Source: JALHUF01 sp050014795
GTDB taxonomy: Bacteria; Acidobacteriota; Terriglobia; UBA7540
Direction: 5' to 3'
DNA length: 24,843 bases
NCBI GenBank assembly: GCA_050014795.1
Contig: JBEKCQ010000061.1
Span: 1-24,843, forward strand
The notes below the pieces were generated by a model that was not told where the DNA came from, did not search any database, and was given only the letters and a program-made list of their open reading frames with translations. Positions 15,431 to 22,837 of this stretch are shown here, piece by piece. How positions within the stretch are numbered: position 1 is the stretch's first letter; each line of letters begins with the position of its first letter. Both the position numbers and the translations under genes were made by a program.

Positions 15431-17614
15431 CTATTTCCAGTCCAGCACCACGACCTCGAAATCCCGAAGGTTCGGTACCGTGACCGTGAGAACCTCGCCG
15501 GCCTGCTCAAACTTCGCTGCCTGGCCGGCCACCAGCAACTGCACTCGGTGGCAGCGTGCGCCGGGACCGAGACGTAGGGTCATCACCTGCGGCCCCACGG
15601 GAATGATTTCGGTGAGAGGCGGTTGCCACGCGGCCGGATTCGTGAGGTTGACCAAAAAGCCCACCAGGCGTTTTCCATCGGCTTGTGTGAAGAGGTTGAA
15701 GTCCACCAGTCCCGCGCCTGCCACGCTGGCGCGAGGTTCGCCGGCCCCGGCCCAACGCACGGTGCCTTGGAGCAGCCGGCCGTGGTCAGGCAAATGAGTT
15801 GCGCCATAGGTAGCGGCAAGGTCCCCGGGGAAGTAGATCACACGCCCCTTACCTGCGGCGCGAAAGTAGGCCAGCGGGACATCCTCTTTTTGGATCTGGG
15901 TCCACGAAGTCTCGGGAGGATATACAGGGTAAGGCGGGATCAGCCAGAGGGGAGTGTGGGCCGTGGCTTCGGCGCGGACAGGCACCAGATACCGCGTATT
16001 CGGCAAGATGGCTGTGTCCTTGAAGGTGTCGCCCAGTTCTTCACTGTCCTGGAGGCGCATATAAGAATGGCCGAGCGGCCCCAGGACGCGGTCTGCGGTC
16101 GCATGGACCCCGAGTAAACTTGCCAAGCCGAAATCCGGGCGCCGCTTCCCGGTTTCGTCGTAGCGGGAAGTCTCGAAGGTGGAGACTAGTCCGCCGCCAC
16201 GCCGGACAAACTCCTCAAGGGCTTTGATGGATTTGTCGCTCAGCATCGCCGTGTTGGCGAGCACCAGGACGCGGTAACGGTCTGGAACGGATTGCTCAAG
16301 ATCCTCGGCCAGCAGCATGTCAAAGGGGACCCGCGCTTCCAGGAGCGCCTGGTATGCGCCGCGCAGGCTTTCCGTGACGGTGGGTGGAGCCCCCAGGGGA
16401 CCGCCGTCTGAGGGGAGCCTATAGAAATCCAAGGTGGGCTGCGAGTAAACCAGCGCCACGTCAGCGAGTGACCGGAGACCTCGGAAGTAACGGTCATTCT
16501 TCCAGTGAAACGTGAAGAAATCTTCGAAAGCTTGGAATCCCCGGCGGTCTTCCTGCGCCGCGCCGACAACGTGGAACCACGGACGGGCTCCACTCGCCAG
16601 CGCCTCTGCCATCCAGATTCGCTGTTCGGGTTCGGGCTTGGCGATGTGGCGCCAGCCGGGGAGGTAATAACCCACCAGCAGCCAGTACGGGCGTTCCCCT
16701 CTGCTCAGTTCACGGAGTAGTTTTCCCGTCATGCCGATTTGCCATAACGGGGTGGTGGGCCCGCGGCCCTGGTTTTCAATGTGCAGCATCTCCTGGCCGC
16801 GCTCGATGAAGCCGCGCATCCCCGCGATGCTGGTTTGATTCGGAACGAAAATCGCACCGGGCTTGACGCGCTTCACGGTCTCGGACCAGAACTGCCAGAC
16901 GTCCGCCAGGCGGCGATAGCGCCAGCTAACCCAGGCGCGATAGATCGGGTCGGAACGGTCTTCGCCGGCGGGCAACGCATTTCCCGTATCCTTCTGGAAG
17001 CGCTCGCGGCAGTAGCGGCAGTAGCAGATGCCGTCGTAGCCCTCCCAGGCGTTCCCGAAAATGCCGTCCACGTCGTAGCGGGAGAAGATTTCCTCAAAAA
17101 CCTTGGGCATGTACTCCCAGAAGTACGGACTGTTCGGACAAATCTCATAGAGCTTGTCGCGGGGCTCCGGCGGCCAGTCGAGAAGATTGGGTTTGCCCTC
17201 CCGGTTCACGCTGAACCAGTCGGGATGGGCAAGGTAGAATTCCTCGCGCTGATACGAGGGGTCGAAGCGGGCCAGCACGCGGAGGTGGGCCTTCCGCGCT
17301 GCCGCCACGATTTCCCCGAAAAGGTCGCGCTGGCCGAGAAACCGGCTGCGGGGGTGGAGCGGGACTTGCGATGGGTAGTACGCCACCAGGCCAGCCGCGT
17401 TGATCGTGACGCCGTCGAGATGGCACCGCTGGAAGTAGTCCATCCACCAACGCACGTCAAACCGCTGCGCATCCAGTTCGTTGATGTTGACCTGACCCCA
17501 TCGCCGGGCCTGCTGGACCCAGGCGGCTGGCGGCGTCTGCTGGGCCGAGGCCACCGAAATCATAGCGAAGAGAGCCAACAAGAACGACCCAAGCGAAACA
17601 GAAAAGCGCTTCAT
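15431..17614 (-). CDS. Exported glycosyl-hydrolase-like protein (GHL6 / GH42-type with trimerisation-like domain)
   Basis: This 727-aa protein starts at the ATG at 17614, preceded by GAGAGGG. A clear signal peptide (MKRFSVSLGSFLLALFAMIS, cleavage near VASA-QQ) leads into a TIM-barrel-like region: RWWMDYFQRCHLDGVTINA, then RARKAHLRVLARFD-type strands, FYLAHPDWF, and GIFGNAWEGYDGICYCRYC. That last segment, a WEGY followed by a CxCxxC cluster and ERFQ, is typical of hypothetical glycosyl hydrolase 6 and beta-galactosidase-like proteins. A Rossmann-like beta-galactosidase trimerisation or amidotransferase-like domain follows (VPFDMLLAEDLEQ, VLVLANTAMLSDKSIKAL, FVRRGGGLVSTFE). A C-terminal beta domain ends DFEVVVLDWK. 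The role is probably hydrolysis of an unidentified glycoside in the periplasm. It lies 57 bp after the enolase-superfamily gene, probably in the same transcript. Confidence 0.8.
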   Translation of the reverse strand: MKRFSVSLGSFLLALFAMISVASAQQTPPAAWVQQARRWGQVNINELDAQRFDVRWWMDYFQRCHLDGVTINAAGLVAYYPSQVPLHPRSRFLGQRDLFGEIVAAARKAHLRVLARFDPSYQREEFYLAHPDWFSVNREGKPNLLDWPPEPRDKLYEICPNSPYFWEYMPKVFEEIFSRYDVDGIFGNAWEGYDGICYCRYCRERFQKDTGNALPAGEDRSDPIYRAWVSWRYRRLADVWQFWSETVKRVKPGAIFVPNQTSIAGMRGFIERGQEMLHIENQGRGPTTPLWQIGMTGKLLRELSRGERPYWLLVGYYLPGWRHIAKPEPEQRIWMAEALASGARPWFHVVGAAQEDRRGFQAFEDFFTFHWKNDRYFRGLRSLADVALVYSQPTLDFYRLPSDGGPLGAPPTVTESLRGAYQALLEARVPFDMLLAEDLEQSVPDRYRVLVLANTAMLSDKSIKALEEFVRRGGGLVSTFETSRYDETGKRRPDFGLASLLGVHATADRVLGPLGHSYMRLQDSEELGDTFKDTAILPNTRYLVPVRAEATAHTPLWLIPPYPVYPPETSWTQIQKEDVPLAYFRAAGKGRVIYFPGDLAATYGATHLPDHGRLLQGTVRWAGAGEPRASVAGAGLVDFNLFTQADGKRLVGFLVNLTNPAAWQPPLTEIIPVGPQVMTLRLGPGARCHRVQLLVAGQAAKFEQAGEVLTVTVPNLRDFEVVVLDWK

Positions 17615-17671
17615 GATTGTCAACCCTCTCCCGGGCGTGTCTGAGAACATGCTCGCGATGTGCAAGTCGGT

Positions 17672-18889
17672 CTAAGCCACGCGAAGTTTCCGTAATTCTG
17701 CTTCGTCCACTTCAATCCCGAGGCCGGGACCGTCCGGCACCCTCAGGTAGCCGTTCTTCTGCTCCAGCGCCGGGCGAATGACTCGGTTCAAGATGGCGCG
17801 CTTCGTGTTGATGTCGTACTCCTGGGCGCGTTCTTCCCGCGCCAAGCAGGCTGTGTAGTGGAGGTTCGCCGCGGTGCCGAGCGCCGGCTGCGTCTGGTGC
17901 GGGACGAGCATGCGGTTGTAGGCGCTGGCGAGCGCGGCAATGTGCAGGCCTTCTGTAATCCCCGCGCCCTTGACGAGGTCCGGCTGGACGATATCGACAC
18001 TGGCTTGGGTGATGAGATCGCGAAATTGCCAGCGCGTGTATTCGTGCTCGCCCGCGGCAATGGGAACATCGAGCGCCGCGACCACCTGCGCAAGGCCCGC
18101 GTAGTCGTACTGCGCGACGGGCTCCTCGTAATGCATCAGGTCCAGTTCGTCCTGGAAGCGCCGTCCGAGGCGAATCGCCGTCGCCACCGAGAACCCGTTG
18201 TTGGGATCGAATCCCAATTCAATCTTGTCGCCAATAGCTTTGCGCACCTCGCTCGCCACGGCCCAGTCGTGAGCAGGATTCGCGTCGGTGCGCCGGGTGC
18301 CCCAGTCCATGCGAATCTTGACCATCGTGTGGCCTTCTTCGACCGCCTGGGCAGCACGGCGCGCCATTTCCGCGGGCGTGGATTCCGCGCCGTCCCCGAT
18401 GCTGGCATAGACCCGAACGCGGTCGCGGCGTCGCCCGCCGAACAGCTGGGAAAGGCTCAGGCCGGTGGCTTTCCCGAAGATGTCCCACAGCGCGATGTCG
18501 ATGCCGGCGATGGCCTCGGGTTGCGCGCCCATTACGCCCAGCTTGTAGGTGGAGAAAAACATGTGATCCCAGAGGCGCTCGCGGTCGAGCGGGTCTTGGC
18601 CTACCACCAGCGGCTTGAGCGACTCGTTGATGAAGCCGGCGATGGCGCGCACGTTCATGGGACTCGCTTCACCGTAGCCTGTGATTCCCTGATCGGTGCG
18701 AACCGCGATGAACAACGAATCGCAGTTGAGCATCCACGTCTCGACGTCGGTAATCTTGAGGCGCGGCATCGTCGCGCCGGCTCCGTACCGTCCGAGGAGC
18801 GCCAGCCCCGCGGCGGCTCCGGCAATTTGCAGAGGCAGCCGGAGCAACTTCCGGCGCGCGGGTGAGAAGTCATTTCCAGGCTTGGCCAT
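17672..18889 (-). CDS. Mandelate racemase/muconate lactonizing enzyme family protein with Tat-type signal
   Basis: The protein is 405 aa from the ATG at 18889 (GAGGTG just upstream); an in-frame GTG at 18955 would extend it. An N-terminal ARRKLLRLPLQ followed by a hydrophobic stretch (residues 11-40) looks like a twin-arginine signal. The rest is a full enolase-superfamily enzyme. Metal ligands are D228 (GFDPNNG), E255 (HYEEP) and E281 (AGEHEY). H331 (VPHQTQ) and D304 form the His-Asp dyad of the mandelate racemase subgroup, and E357 (AQEYDI) is in the expected oxyanion position. In the K-x-K motif the second lysine is arginine (K191, R193). Loss of that S-face base points to a dehydratase-like acid-sugar chemistry using His331, rather than two-base racemisation. 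Substrate unknown. Divergent from the ACT-domain gene. Confidence 0.88.
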   Translation of the reverse strand: MAKPGNDFSPARRKLLRLPLQIAGAAAGLALLGRYGAGATMPRLKITDVETWMLNCDSLFIAVRTDQGITGYGEASPMNVRAIAGFINESLKPLVVGQDPLDRERLWDHMFFSTYKLGVMGAQPEAIAGIDIALWDIFGKATGLSLSQLFGGRRRDRVRVYASIGDGAESTPAEMARRAAQAVEEGHTMVKIRMDWGTRRTDANPAHDWAVASEVRKAIGDKIELGFDPNNGFSVATAIRLGRRFQDELDLMHYEEPVAQYDYAGLAQVVAALDVPIAAGEHEYTRWQFRDLITQASVDIVQPDLVKGAGITEGLHIAALASAYNRMLVPHQTQPALGTAANLHYTACLAREERAQEYDINTKRAILNRVIRPALEQKNGYLRVPDGPGLGIEVDEAELRKLRVA

Positions 18890-18897
18890 GAGCACCT

Positions 18898-18960
18898 CAC
18901 TTGTGGGTCGGGGCGCTGACCTGCCGCTGTCCGACGCAGACCGGGAAAATATCACAAGTG
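18898..18960. promoter_or_regulatory. Paired CACTTGTG / CACAAGTG sites upstream of the enolase-superfamily gene
   Basis: CACTTGTG at 18898-18905 and its exact reverse complement CACAAGTG at 18953-18960 are 55 bp apart centre to centre. The first lies just upstream of the start codon at 18889. The second overlaps a weak extended -10 on the reverse strand (TGT-GATATT, GATATT at 18953-18948). The layout could be a repressor pair, but an 8-bp inverted repeat at this distance could also be chance. Confidence 0.25.
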
Positions 18961-19035
18961 GCTTCTGTTTTTCTGCCTTCGGCGCAAGAGCGGAGTTTTC
19001 GCGGCGTGGGCGGCAGGGCCGTCGAGCAAACCCCG

Positions 19036-19064
19036 TTGCGCCGCGCCGCGAATCTGTGTAGAGT
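19036..19064 (+). promoter_or_regulatory. Candidate sigma-70 promoter for the tandem-ACT gene
   Basis: TTGCGC (19036-19041) and TAGAGT (19059-19064) are separated by 17 bp. The predicted start near 19071 gives a leader of about 60 nt containing GGAGGG before the chosen start codon. Confidence 0.45.
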
Positions 19065-19131
19065 CGCCCTAAAGCTGACGCGAGTTGCGTCGAGAGGAAG
19101 TGAACTCTTGACGCCGGAGGGAGATGGAAAC

Positions 19132-19521
19132 GTGGCGGTGATGAAGCAGCTTTCCGTGATGCTGGAGAACAAGCGCGGGGCCCTGGCGGAGTTGTGTTCC
19201 GAACTCGCCAAGGTGGCAGTCAATATCCTGGCTCTTTCCGTGCCGGAGCAGGCTGGCGTGGCGCCCGTTCGCTTGGTCGTGAACGGGGTGGACGCCGCCA
19301 AGAAGGTCTTTGATAGCTTGGGCGCCAAGCACACTGAGGAAGACGTGATTGCGGCGCGCGTTTCGGACCGCCCCGGCGCTCTCGGGAAGCTGACTCGCAA
19401 GCTCGCGGACCACAACATCGACGTCCGATACGCCTACGGCAGCATCCTGAAAGGCGCGGGCGCGGCCGTCGTTATCCTCGCTGTCTCCGACGTCGACGCT
19501 GCGGCCAAGATCGTGAAGTGA
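19132..19521 (+). CDS. Tandem ACT-domain protein (small-molecule-binding regulator)
   Basis: The protein is 129 aa from a GTG at 19132, chosen because GGAGGG (19116-19121) lies 10 bp upstream. The ATG at 19141 is the alternative (126 aa). The open frame continues upstream to 18901, but that part is non-conserved and runs through the promoter region. Two ACT modules are visible: KQLSVMLENKRGALAELCSE with LVVNGVDAAKKVFDSLG, then VIAARVSDRPGALGKLTRKL with HNIDVRYAYGS and VVILAVSDVDAAAKIVK. Stand-alone tandem ACT proteins bind amino acids or related ligands and are usually annotated as amino-acid-binding regulators. No catalytic or DNA-binding part is present. It converges on the toxin-antitoxin pair and is divergent from the enolase-superfamily gene. 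Confidence 0.85.
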   Translation: MAVMKQLSVMLENKRGALAELCSELAKVAVNILALSVPEQAGVAPVRLVVNGVDAAKKVFDSLGAKHTEEDVIAARVSDRPGALGKLTRKLADHNIDVRYAYGSILKGAGAAVVILAVSDVDAAAKIVK

Positions 19522-19523
19522 CG

Positions 19524-19561
19524 CCGGGCCCGCGCTCGCGGTAACATTCCCGCGGGTCCGG
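19524..19561. terminator. GC-rich hairpin between convergent ACT and toxin genes
   Basis: CCGGGCCCGCG (19524-19534) pairs with CGCGGGTCCGG (19551-19561), an 11-bp stem with one G-T mismatch and a 16-nt loop. It starts 3 bp after the ACT stop codon, and the minus-strand toxin frame ends at 19564 just beyond it. AATTATTTC follows on the plus strand, but no real T-run exists. It is a plausible bidirectional terminator or mRNA 3'-end structure. Confidence 0.55.
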
Positions 19562-19563
19562 AA

Positions 19564-19865
19564 TTATTTCTTGCCACCGAATCTACTTTTCCACGCCGTG
19601 GGCTCACGATGCAGGTGCATGATCGCCACGATGAGCACGACATCGCCCCGAATCTGATAAATGATCCCGTATGGGAATTTGTTCGTTCGGTAGCGGCGGG
19701 TTCGCTTTGAGATCGGTGCCCAGGCTTCAGGGTGTTGCAGGATTCTTTCGATGGCGCGCTTTACTTCTTCGGTGAACCGGGGCCAAGTCCTTGTTGCTGC
19801 GAATCGTAATATGCAACGGCCTCGGCCAGCTCGGCTTCGGCGGGCTCCAGGAACTTGACAACCAT
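19564..19865 (-). pseudogene. ParE/RelE-type toxin, frameshifted
   Basis: From ATG at 19865 the frame encodes 29 family-like residues (MVVKFLEPAEAELAEAVAYY, then DSQQQGLGP) and then runs into a stop after GSPKK. One extra base within the four-G run at 19779-19782 (C-run on the coding strand) restores the frame. It then continues as RFTEEVKRAIERILQHPEAW, RRYRTNKFPYGIIYQIRGD, VVLIVAIMHLHREPTAW and a TAA at 19564. The repaired protein would be about 100 aa, the usual size, with the family pattern YGIIYQIRGDVVLIVAIMHL. ParE/RelE toxins poison gyrase or cleave mRNA. Start and antitoxin stop overlap by one base (TGATG). Either this is a genuine inactivating deletion or a homopolymer sequencing error. 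Confidence 0.82.
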
Positions 19866-20095
19866 CAGCGTTTCACGCCTCTGGCGGCGTCGAAGGCCTG
19901 TTCAGCGGAAACGGCTTTGATTTCACCTTGCTCAAAGGCGTCAAGACGATCTTCCGCTTCCTGCGCCCACAGTTCGTCGATTCTCTGGTCGGGGGAGACA
20001 GCGAGACTTGTCAGGAGGCGGTCTACTAGCTCTGCTCGCTCCTCGGGCGGAAGTGCTAATGCTTCTTCGACAAGCTTTGTACTTCTCTCAGACAT
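19865..20095 (-). CDS. Addiction-module antitoxin (putative addiction module component family)
   Basis: The protein is 76 aa from the ATG at 20095 (MSERSTKLVEEALALPPEER), chosen over an upstream TTG because GGAGGGGG lies about 7 bp before it. It matches the short helical addiction-module component family: LPPEERAELVDRLLTSL in the first half, then a DELWAQEAEDRLDAFEQGEI segment and a C-terminal FDAARGVKR. Antitoxins of this family neutralise ParE/RelE-type toxins. Its stop codon overlaps the toxin start by one base (TGATG), so translation of the two is probably coupled. The partner toxin frame is shifted, so the antitoxin may now be an orphan. Confidence 0.87.
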   Translation of the reverse strand: MSERSTKLVEEALALPPEERAELVDRLLTSLAVSPDQRIDELWAQEAEDRLDAFEQGEIKAVSAEQAFDAARGVKR

Positions 20096-20121
20096 GACCG
20101 AACCCCCTCCCACTCTCACGA

Positions 20122-20130
20122 ATTGTAGCA
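20122..20130 (-). promoter_or_regulatory. Extended -10 promoter for the antitoxin-toxin pair
   Basis: TGC-TACAAT on the reverse strand (20130-20122) is a good extended -10. The predicted start near 20115 leaves a 20-nt leader containing GGAGGGGG. No consensus -35 is seen, which is normal for extended -10 promoters. Confidence 0.5.
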
Positions 20131-20186
20131 TGAACCACGCGCTCGTACTCTCGCACGACTACCCCAATCATTTCTGGGACTGGTTT

Positions 20187-20203
20187 ACGGGGCTCAGCCC
20201 CGT
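20187..20203. terminator. Perfect hairpin downstream of the 56-codon gene
   Basis: ACGGGGC-TCA-GCCCCGT forms a 7-bp perfect stem with a 3-nt loop, 11 bp after the stop of the small HMA-like gene on the reverse strand. No T-run follows, so it may be a rho-independent-like terminator for copA and the small gene or a REP-like element. Only one copy was noticed in this window. Confidence 0.45.
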
Positions 20204-20213
20204 GGTTGGCCAG

Positions 20214-20384
20214 TCAAAGTCTTTGAACCTCGTGAATCCGTGAGGCGTCGTACTCGACGATCAAATCCTCATCCTCAATGTCCAGGCCGCGAATGCCGTA
20301 CACGGTTGAGAGCTGGCTGAGGCGCTCGAACTCTTTCGGTGTCAAGGGTTTCGTCAGGCGGTAGCGAGTGTTCAGGAAAGTCAT
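20214..20384 (-). CDS. Small HMA-like protein without CxxC, downstream of copA
   Basis: This 56-aa protein begins MTFLNTRYRLTKPLTPKEFE and ends IHEVQRL. GGAGG lies about 10 bp before the ATG. The pattern, a first strand RYRLTK, a helix LTPKEFERLSQLSTVYGIRG and two strands LDIEDEDLIVEYDASRI, resembles the beta-alpha-beta-beta part of heavy-metal-associated (HMA) domains. These often end in VEYDPSKV-like sequence. The metal-binding GMxCxxC loop is replaced by KPLTPKEF, so it should not bind copper through cysteines. It starts 30 bp after copA and ends before a hairpin, so it is probably co-transcribed with the copper pump. Function is unknown. A degenerate copper chaperone, regulator or partner of the ATPase is inference only. 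Confidence 0.7.
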   Translation of the reverse strand: MTFLNTRYRLTKPLTPKEFERLSQLSTVYGIRGLDIEDEDLIVEYDASRIHEVQRL

Positions 20385-20414
20385 TGCCTCATACCTCCGC
20401 CACTTCGAGCGCTC

Positions 20415-22724
20415 CTAGAGGGCCGCGTTCTTCAAGCGCAGCGCATTGCTGATGACGGAAACCGAACTGAACGTCATGGCCGCCGCGGCGATCATGGGAT
20501 TGAGCAGCAGGCCGAACACGGGATAGAGCACCCCTGCCGCTAGCGGCACTCCGAGGGCATTGTAAACGAAGGCGAAGAAAAGATTCTGCCGGATGTTGCG
20601 CATGGTGGCGCGACTGAGGCGGCGAGCGCGCGCAATGCCCCGCAGGTCACCCTTCACCAGCGTGATTCCGGCGCTTTGCATGGCCACGTCTGTGCCGGTA
20701 CCCATGGCGATGCCCACCTCGGCCTGGGCCAGCGCCGGGGCGTCGTTCACGCCGTCGCCGGCCATGGCCACGATCCGCCGTTCGGCCTGGAGGCGCTTGA
20801 CGACTTCGCCCTTGCGCTCGGGCGAGACTCCGGCTTCGACTTCGTCGATCCCGAGCTTCCGCGCTACGGCTTCGGCCGTCGAGCGGCTGTCGCCGGTGAG
20901 CATCACGAGGCGGATGCCCTCTTCGTGCAGCAGGCGGATGGCTTCCGGCGTGGAAGCCTTGATCGGGTCGGCCAGCGCCACCAGGCCCGCGGCTCGTCCA
21001 TCCACGGCGACGAAGACAACCGTCTGGCCTTCTTTTCGCAGGCTTTCCGCCGCTTCGAGCAGGCCGCCGAGTTCGACCGAGAGCCTTTCGAAATGCTTCC
21101 TGTTTCCCAGCGCCACGCTGCGCCCGTCCACCTTGCCACTCACACCCTCGCCCGTGACCGACTGGAACTCTTTCGGTTCGGAGAGCACCAGCTCGCGCTC
21201 CTGGGCGCCGGCGACGATGGCCGCCGCCAGGGGGTGCTCGCTGCCGCGCTCCAGGGTGGCTGCCAAGCCGAGCACGTCGTCCTCCCTCCAGCCTTCAGCA
21301 ACCCTGACGCCGACGACGCGCGGCTTGCCTTCGGTAAGCGTTCCCGTTTTGTCCATGACGAGCGTGTTGACCTTTTCCAGGACTTCCAGCGCTTCCGCAT
21401 TCTTGATGAGCACTCCGGCCAAGGCGCCGCGGCCCGTGCCCACCATGATCGACATCGGCGTCGCCAGGCCCAAGGCGCACGGGCAGGCGATGATCAATAC
21501 CGCCACGGCGTTCACCAGCGCGTAGGCGAGCCGCGGCTTGGGGCCGACTAGGCTCCAGACGAGGAAGGTCAGCACCGCCGCCGCCAGCACCGCCGGAACG
21601 AAATAGGATGACGCCACGTCGGCCAGACGCTGAATCGGCGCGCGGCTCCGCTGTGCTTCGCTCACCATGCGCACGATCTGCGCCAGCAGCGTTTCGCTGC
21701 CCACGCGCTCGGTGCGCATCAGGAAGCCTCCCGTACCGTTCACCGTCCCGCCCGTCACGGGGTCGCCGGCTTTCTTCGCGACGGGGATGGGTTCGCCGGT
21801 CACCATGGATTCGTCCACGGAACTCGACCCTTCCAGGACGACTCCATCCACAGGCACTTTCTCACCCGGCCGCACCCGCAGGCGGTCGCCGCGCTGGACT
21901 TCTTCCAGGGGGACATCCTCCTCCTCGCCGTTTTCGCGCACCACCCGGGCGGTCTTCGGGGCCAAGCCCAGAAGAGCCTTGAGTGCGCTCGAGGTGCGGC
22001 TTCGCGCGCGCAGCTCCAGAACCTGTCCGAGAAGTACCAAAGTGGTGATGGCCGCCGCAGCTTCAAAATAGACTGCCACTTCGCCCTGATGGCTGCGGAA
22101 GGAATCCGGGAAGATGTCCGGGGCGAGTGCCGCGACCAGACTGTAAACATACGCCGTCCCAGTGCCGATGGCGATGAGGGTAAACATGTTCAGCCTGCGG
22201 CGGACGATGGAAGCCCAGCCGCGCTCAAAGAACGGCCACCCGCCCCAAAGCACCACGGGCGTCGCCAGGGCGAGTTGCATCCACGTCAGGAGGCGCGCCG
22301 GCAGCGCGTGCTGCACGGGCTGCCCTGGAATCATCTCCGACATGGCTAGGAAGAGCAGCGGCGCGGTGAGCACCAGACAGACCCAGAAGCGGCGCGTCAT
22401 GGCGGCGAGCTCCGGATTGGCTTCTTCCTCTGCCGTTACGGTTCGCGGCTCCAGAGCCATGCCGCAGATCGAGCAGGTCCCGGGCTTGTCCTGTACGATC
22501 TCGGGGTGCATCGGACAGACGTATTCGGTCTTGGCGGGCGGCCGGGCGGGAGCTGTTCCCGGCGTGACGGGCTGCGGGCGCGGCCTCACATACCGCGCGG
22601 GGTCGGCGCGGAAATTCTCCAGGCAAGAGGGAGTGCAGAAGTAGTACCGCTGGCCGTCATACTCGTGCCAGCCGACGGCGTCCTCTTCGGCAATTTCCAT
22701 CCCGCAGACAGGATCTCTTACCAT
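20415..22724 (-). CDS. copA: Cu+-type P1B ATPase with N-terminal YHS and HMBD domains
   Basis: The protein is 769 aa from the ATG at 22724 (MVRDPVCGM). An in-frame TTG at 22769 would add 15 residues, but it lies inside the apparent promoter. The N-terminus holds a YHS domain (DPVCGM, with Cys30 and Cys34 in YYFCTPSC) and a heavy-metal-binding domain YVCPMHPEIVQ with Cys70, Cys84 and Cys87, instead of the usual HMA domain. Core motifs are VTGEP (308-312), CPC in IIACPCALGLATP (414-416), DKTGTLT (458-464), SEHPLA (495-500) and GDGVNDAP (656-663). YN (721-722) in TM7 and MTFSS (750-754) in TM8 are the Cu+ selectivity residues of subgroup P1B-1. It exports cytosolic Cu+ to the periplasm using ATP. 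It is divergent from the 67-aa gene. Confidence 0.95.
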   Translation of the reverse strand: MVRDPVCGMEIAEEDAVGWHEYDGQRYYFCTPSCLENFRADPARYVRPRPQPVTPGTAPARPPAKTEYVCPMHPEIVQDKPGTCSICGMALEPRTVTAEEEANPELAAMTRRFWVCLVLTAPLLFLAMSEMIPGQPVQHALPARLLTWMQLALATPVVLWGGWPFFERGWASIVRRRLNMFTLIAIGTGTAYVYSLVAALAPDIFPDSFRSHQGEVAVYFEAAAAITTLVLLGQVLELRARSRTSSALKALLGLAPKTARVVRENGEEEDVPLEEVQRGDRLRVRPGEKVPVDGVVLEGSSSVDESMVTGEPIPVAKKAGDPVTGGTVNGTGGFLMRTERVGSETLLAQIVRMVSEAQRSRAPIQRLADVASSYFVPAVLAAAVLTFLVWSLVGPKPRLAYALVNAVAVLIIACPCALGLATPMSIMVGTGRGALAGVLIKNAEALEVLEKVNTLVMDKTGTLTEGKPRVVGVRVAEGWREDDVLGLAATLERGSEHPLAAAIVAGAQERELVLSEPKEFQSVTGEGVSGKVDGRSVALGNRKHFERLSVELGGLLEAAESLRKEGQTVVFVAVDGRAAGLVALADPIKASTPEAIRLLHEEGIRLVMLTGDSRSTAEAVARKLGIDEVEAGVSPERKGEVVKRLQAERRIVAMAGDGVNDAPALAQAEVGIAMGTGTDVAMQSAGITLVKGDLRGIARARRLSRATMRNIRQNLFFAFVYNALGVPLAAGVLYPVFGLLLNPMIAAAAMTFSSVSVISNALRLKNAAL

Positions 22725-22740
22725 TTGGGCCCGCCACAAA

Positions 22741-22769
22741 AGTCTATTCTGCCCGCACTGCTCTGACAA
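22741..22769 (-). promoter_or_regulatory. Candidate sigma-70 promoter for copA
   Basis: On the reverse strand, TTGTCA (22769-22764) and TAGACT (22746-22741) are separated by 17 bp. The implied start near 22734 leaves a leader of about 10 nt before the 22724 ATG, so the message would be nearly leaderless. No CueR or CsoR dyad was recognised. A TATAAA farther upstream (22779-22774) is an alternative. Confidence 0.4.
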
Positions 22770-22837
22770 GGTTTATATGACCGCGGGGCGGCCTCGTTGC
22801 GAGTCCCGACTCTCTCGGGGTGGGTGATGCGCCACTG

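Noticed and set aside
18901..19131. N-terminal extension of the ACT-domain frame
   Set aside because: The extension runs through the candidate promoter and Shine-Dalgarno and adds arginine-rich sequence unlike the ACT family.
20187..20203. Part of a REP-type repeat family
   Set aside because: Only one copy was noticed in this window, so it is listed as a hairpin/terminator and not as a repeat family.
20676..21551. 291-aa plus-strand open frame inside copA
   Set aside because: It is a shadow of the P-type ATPase frame, which carries all catalytic motifs on the minus strand.
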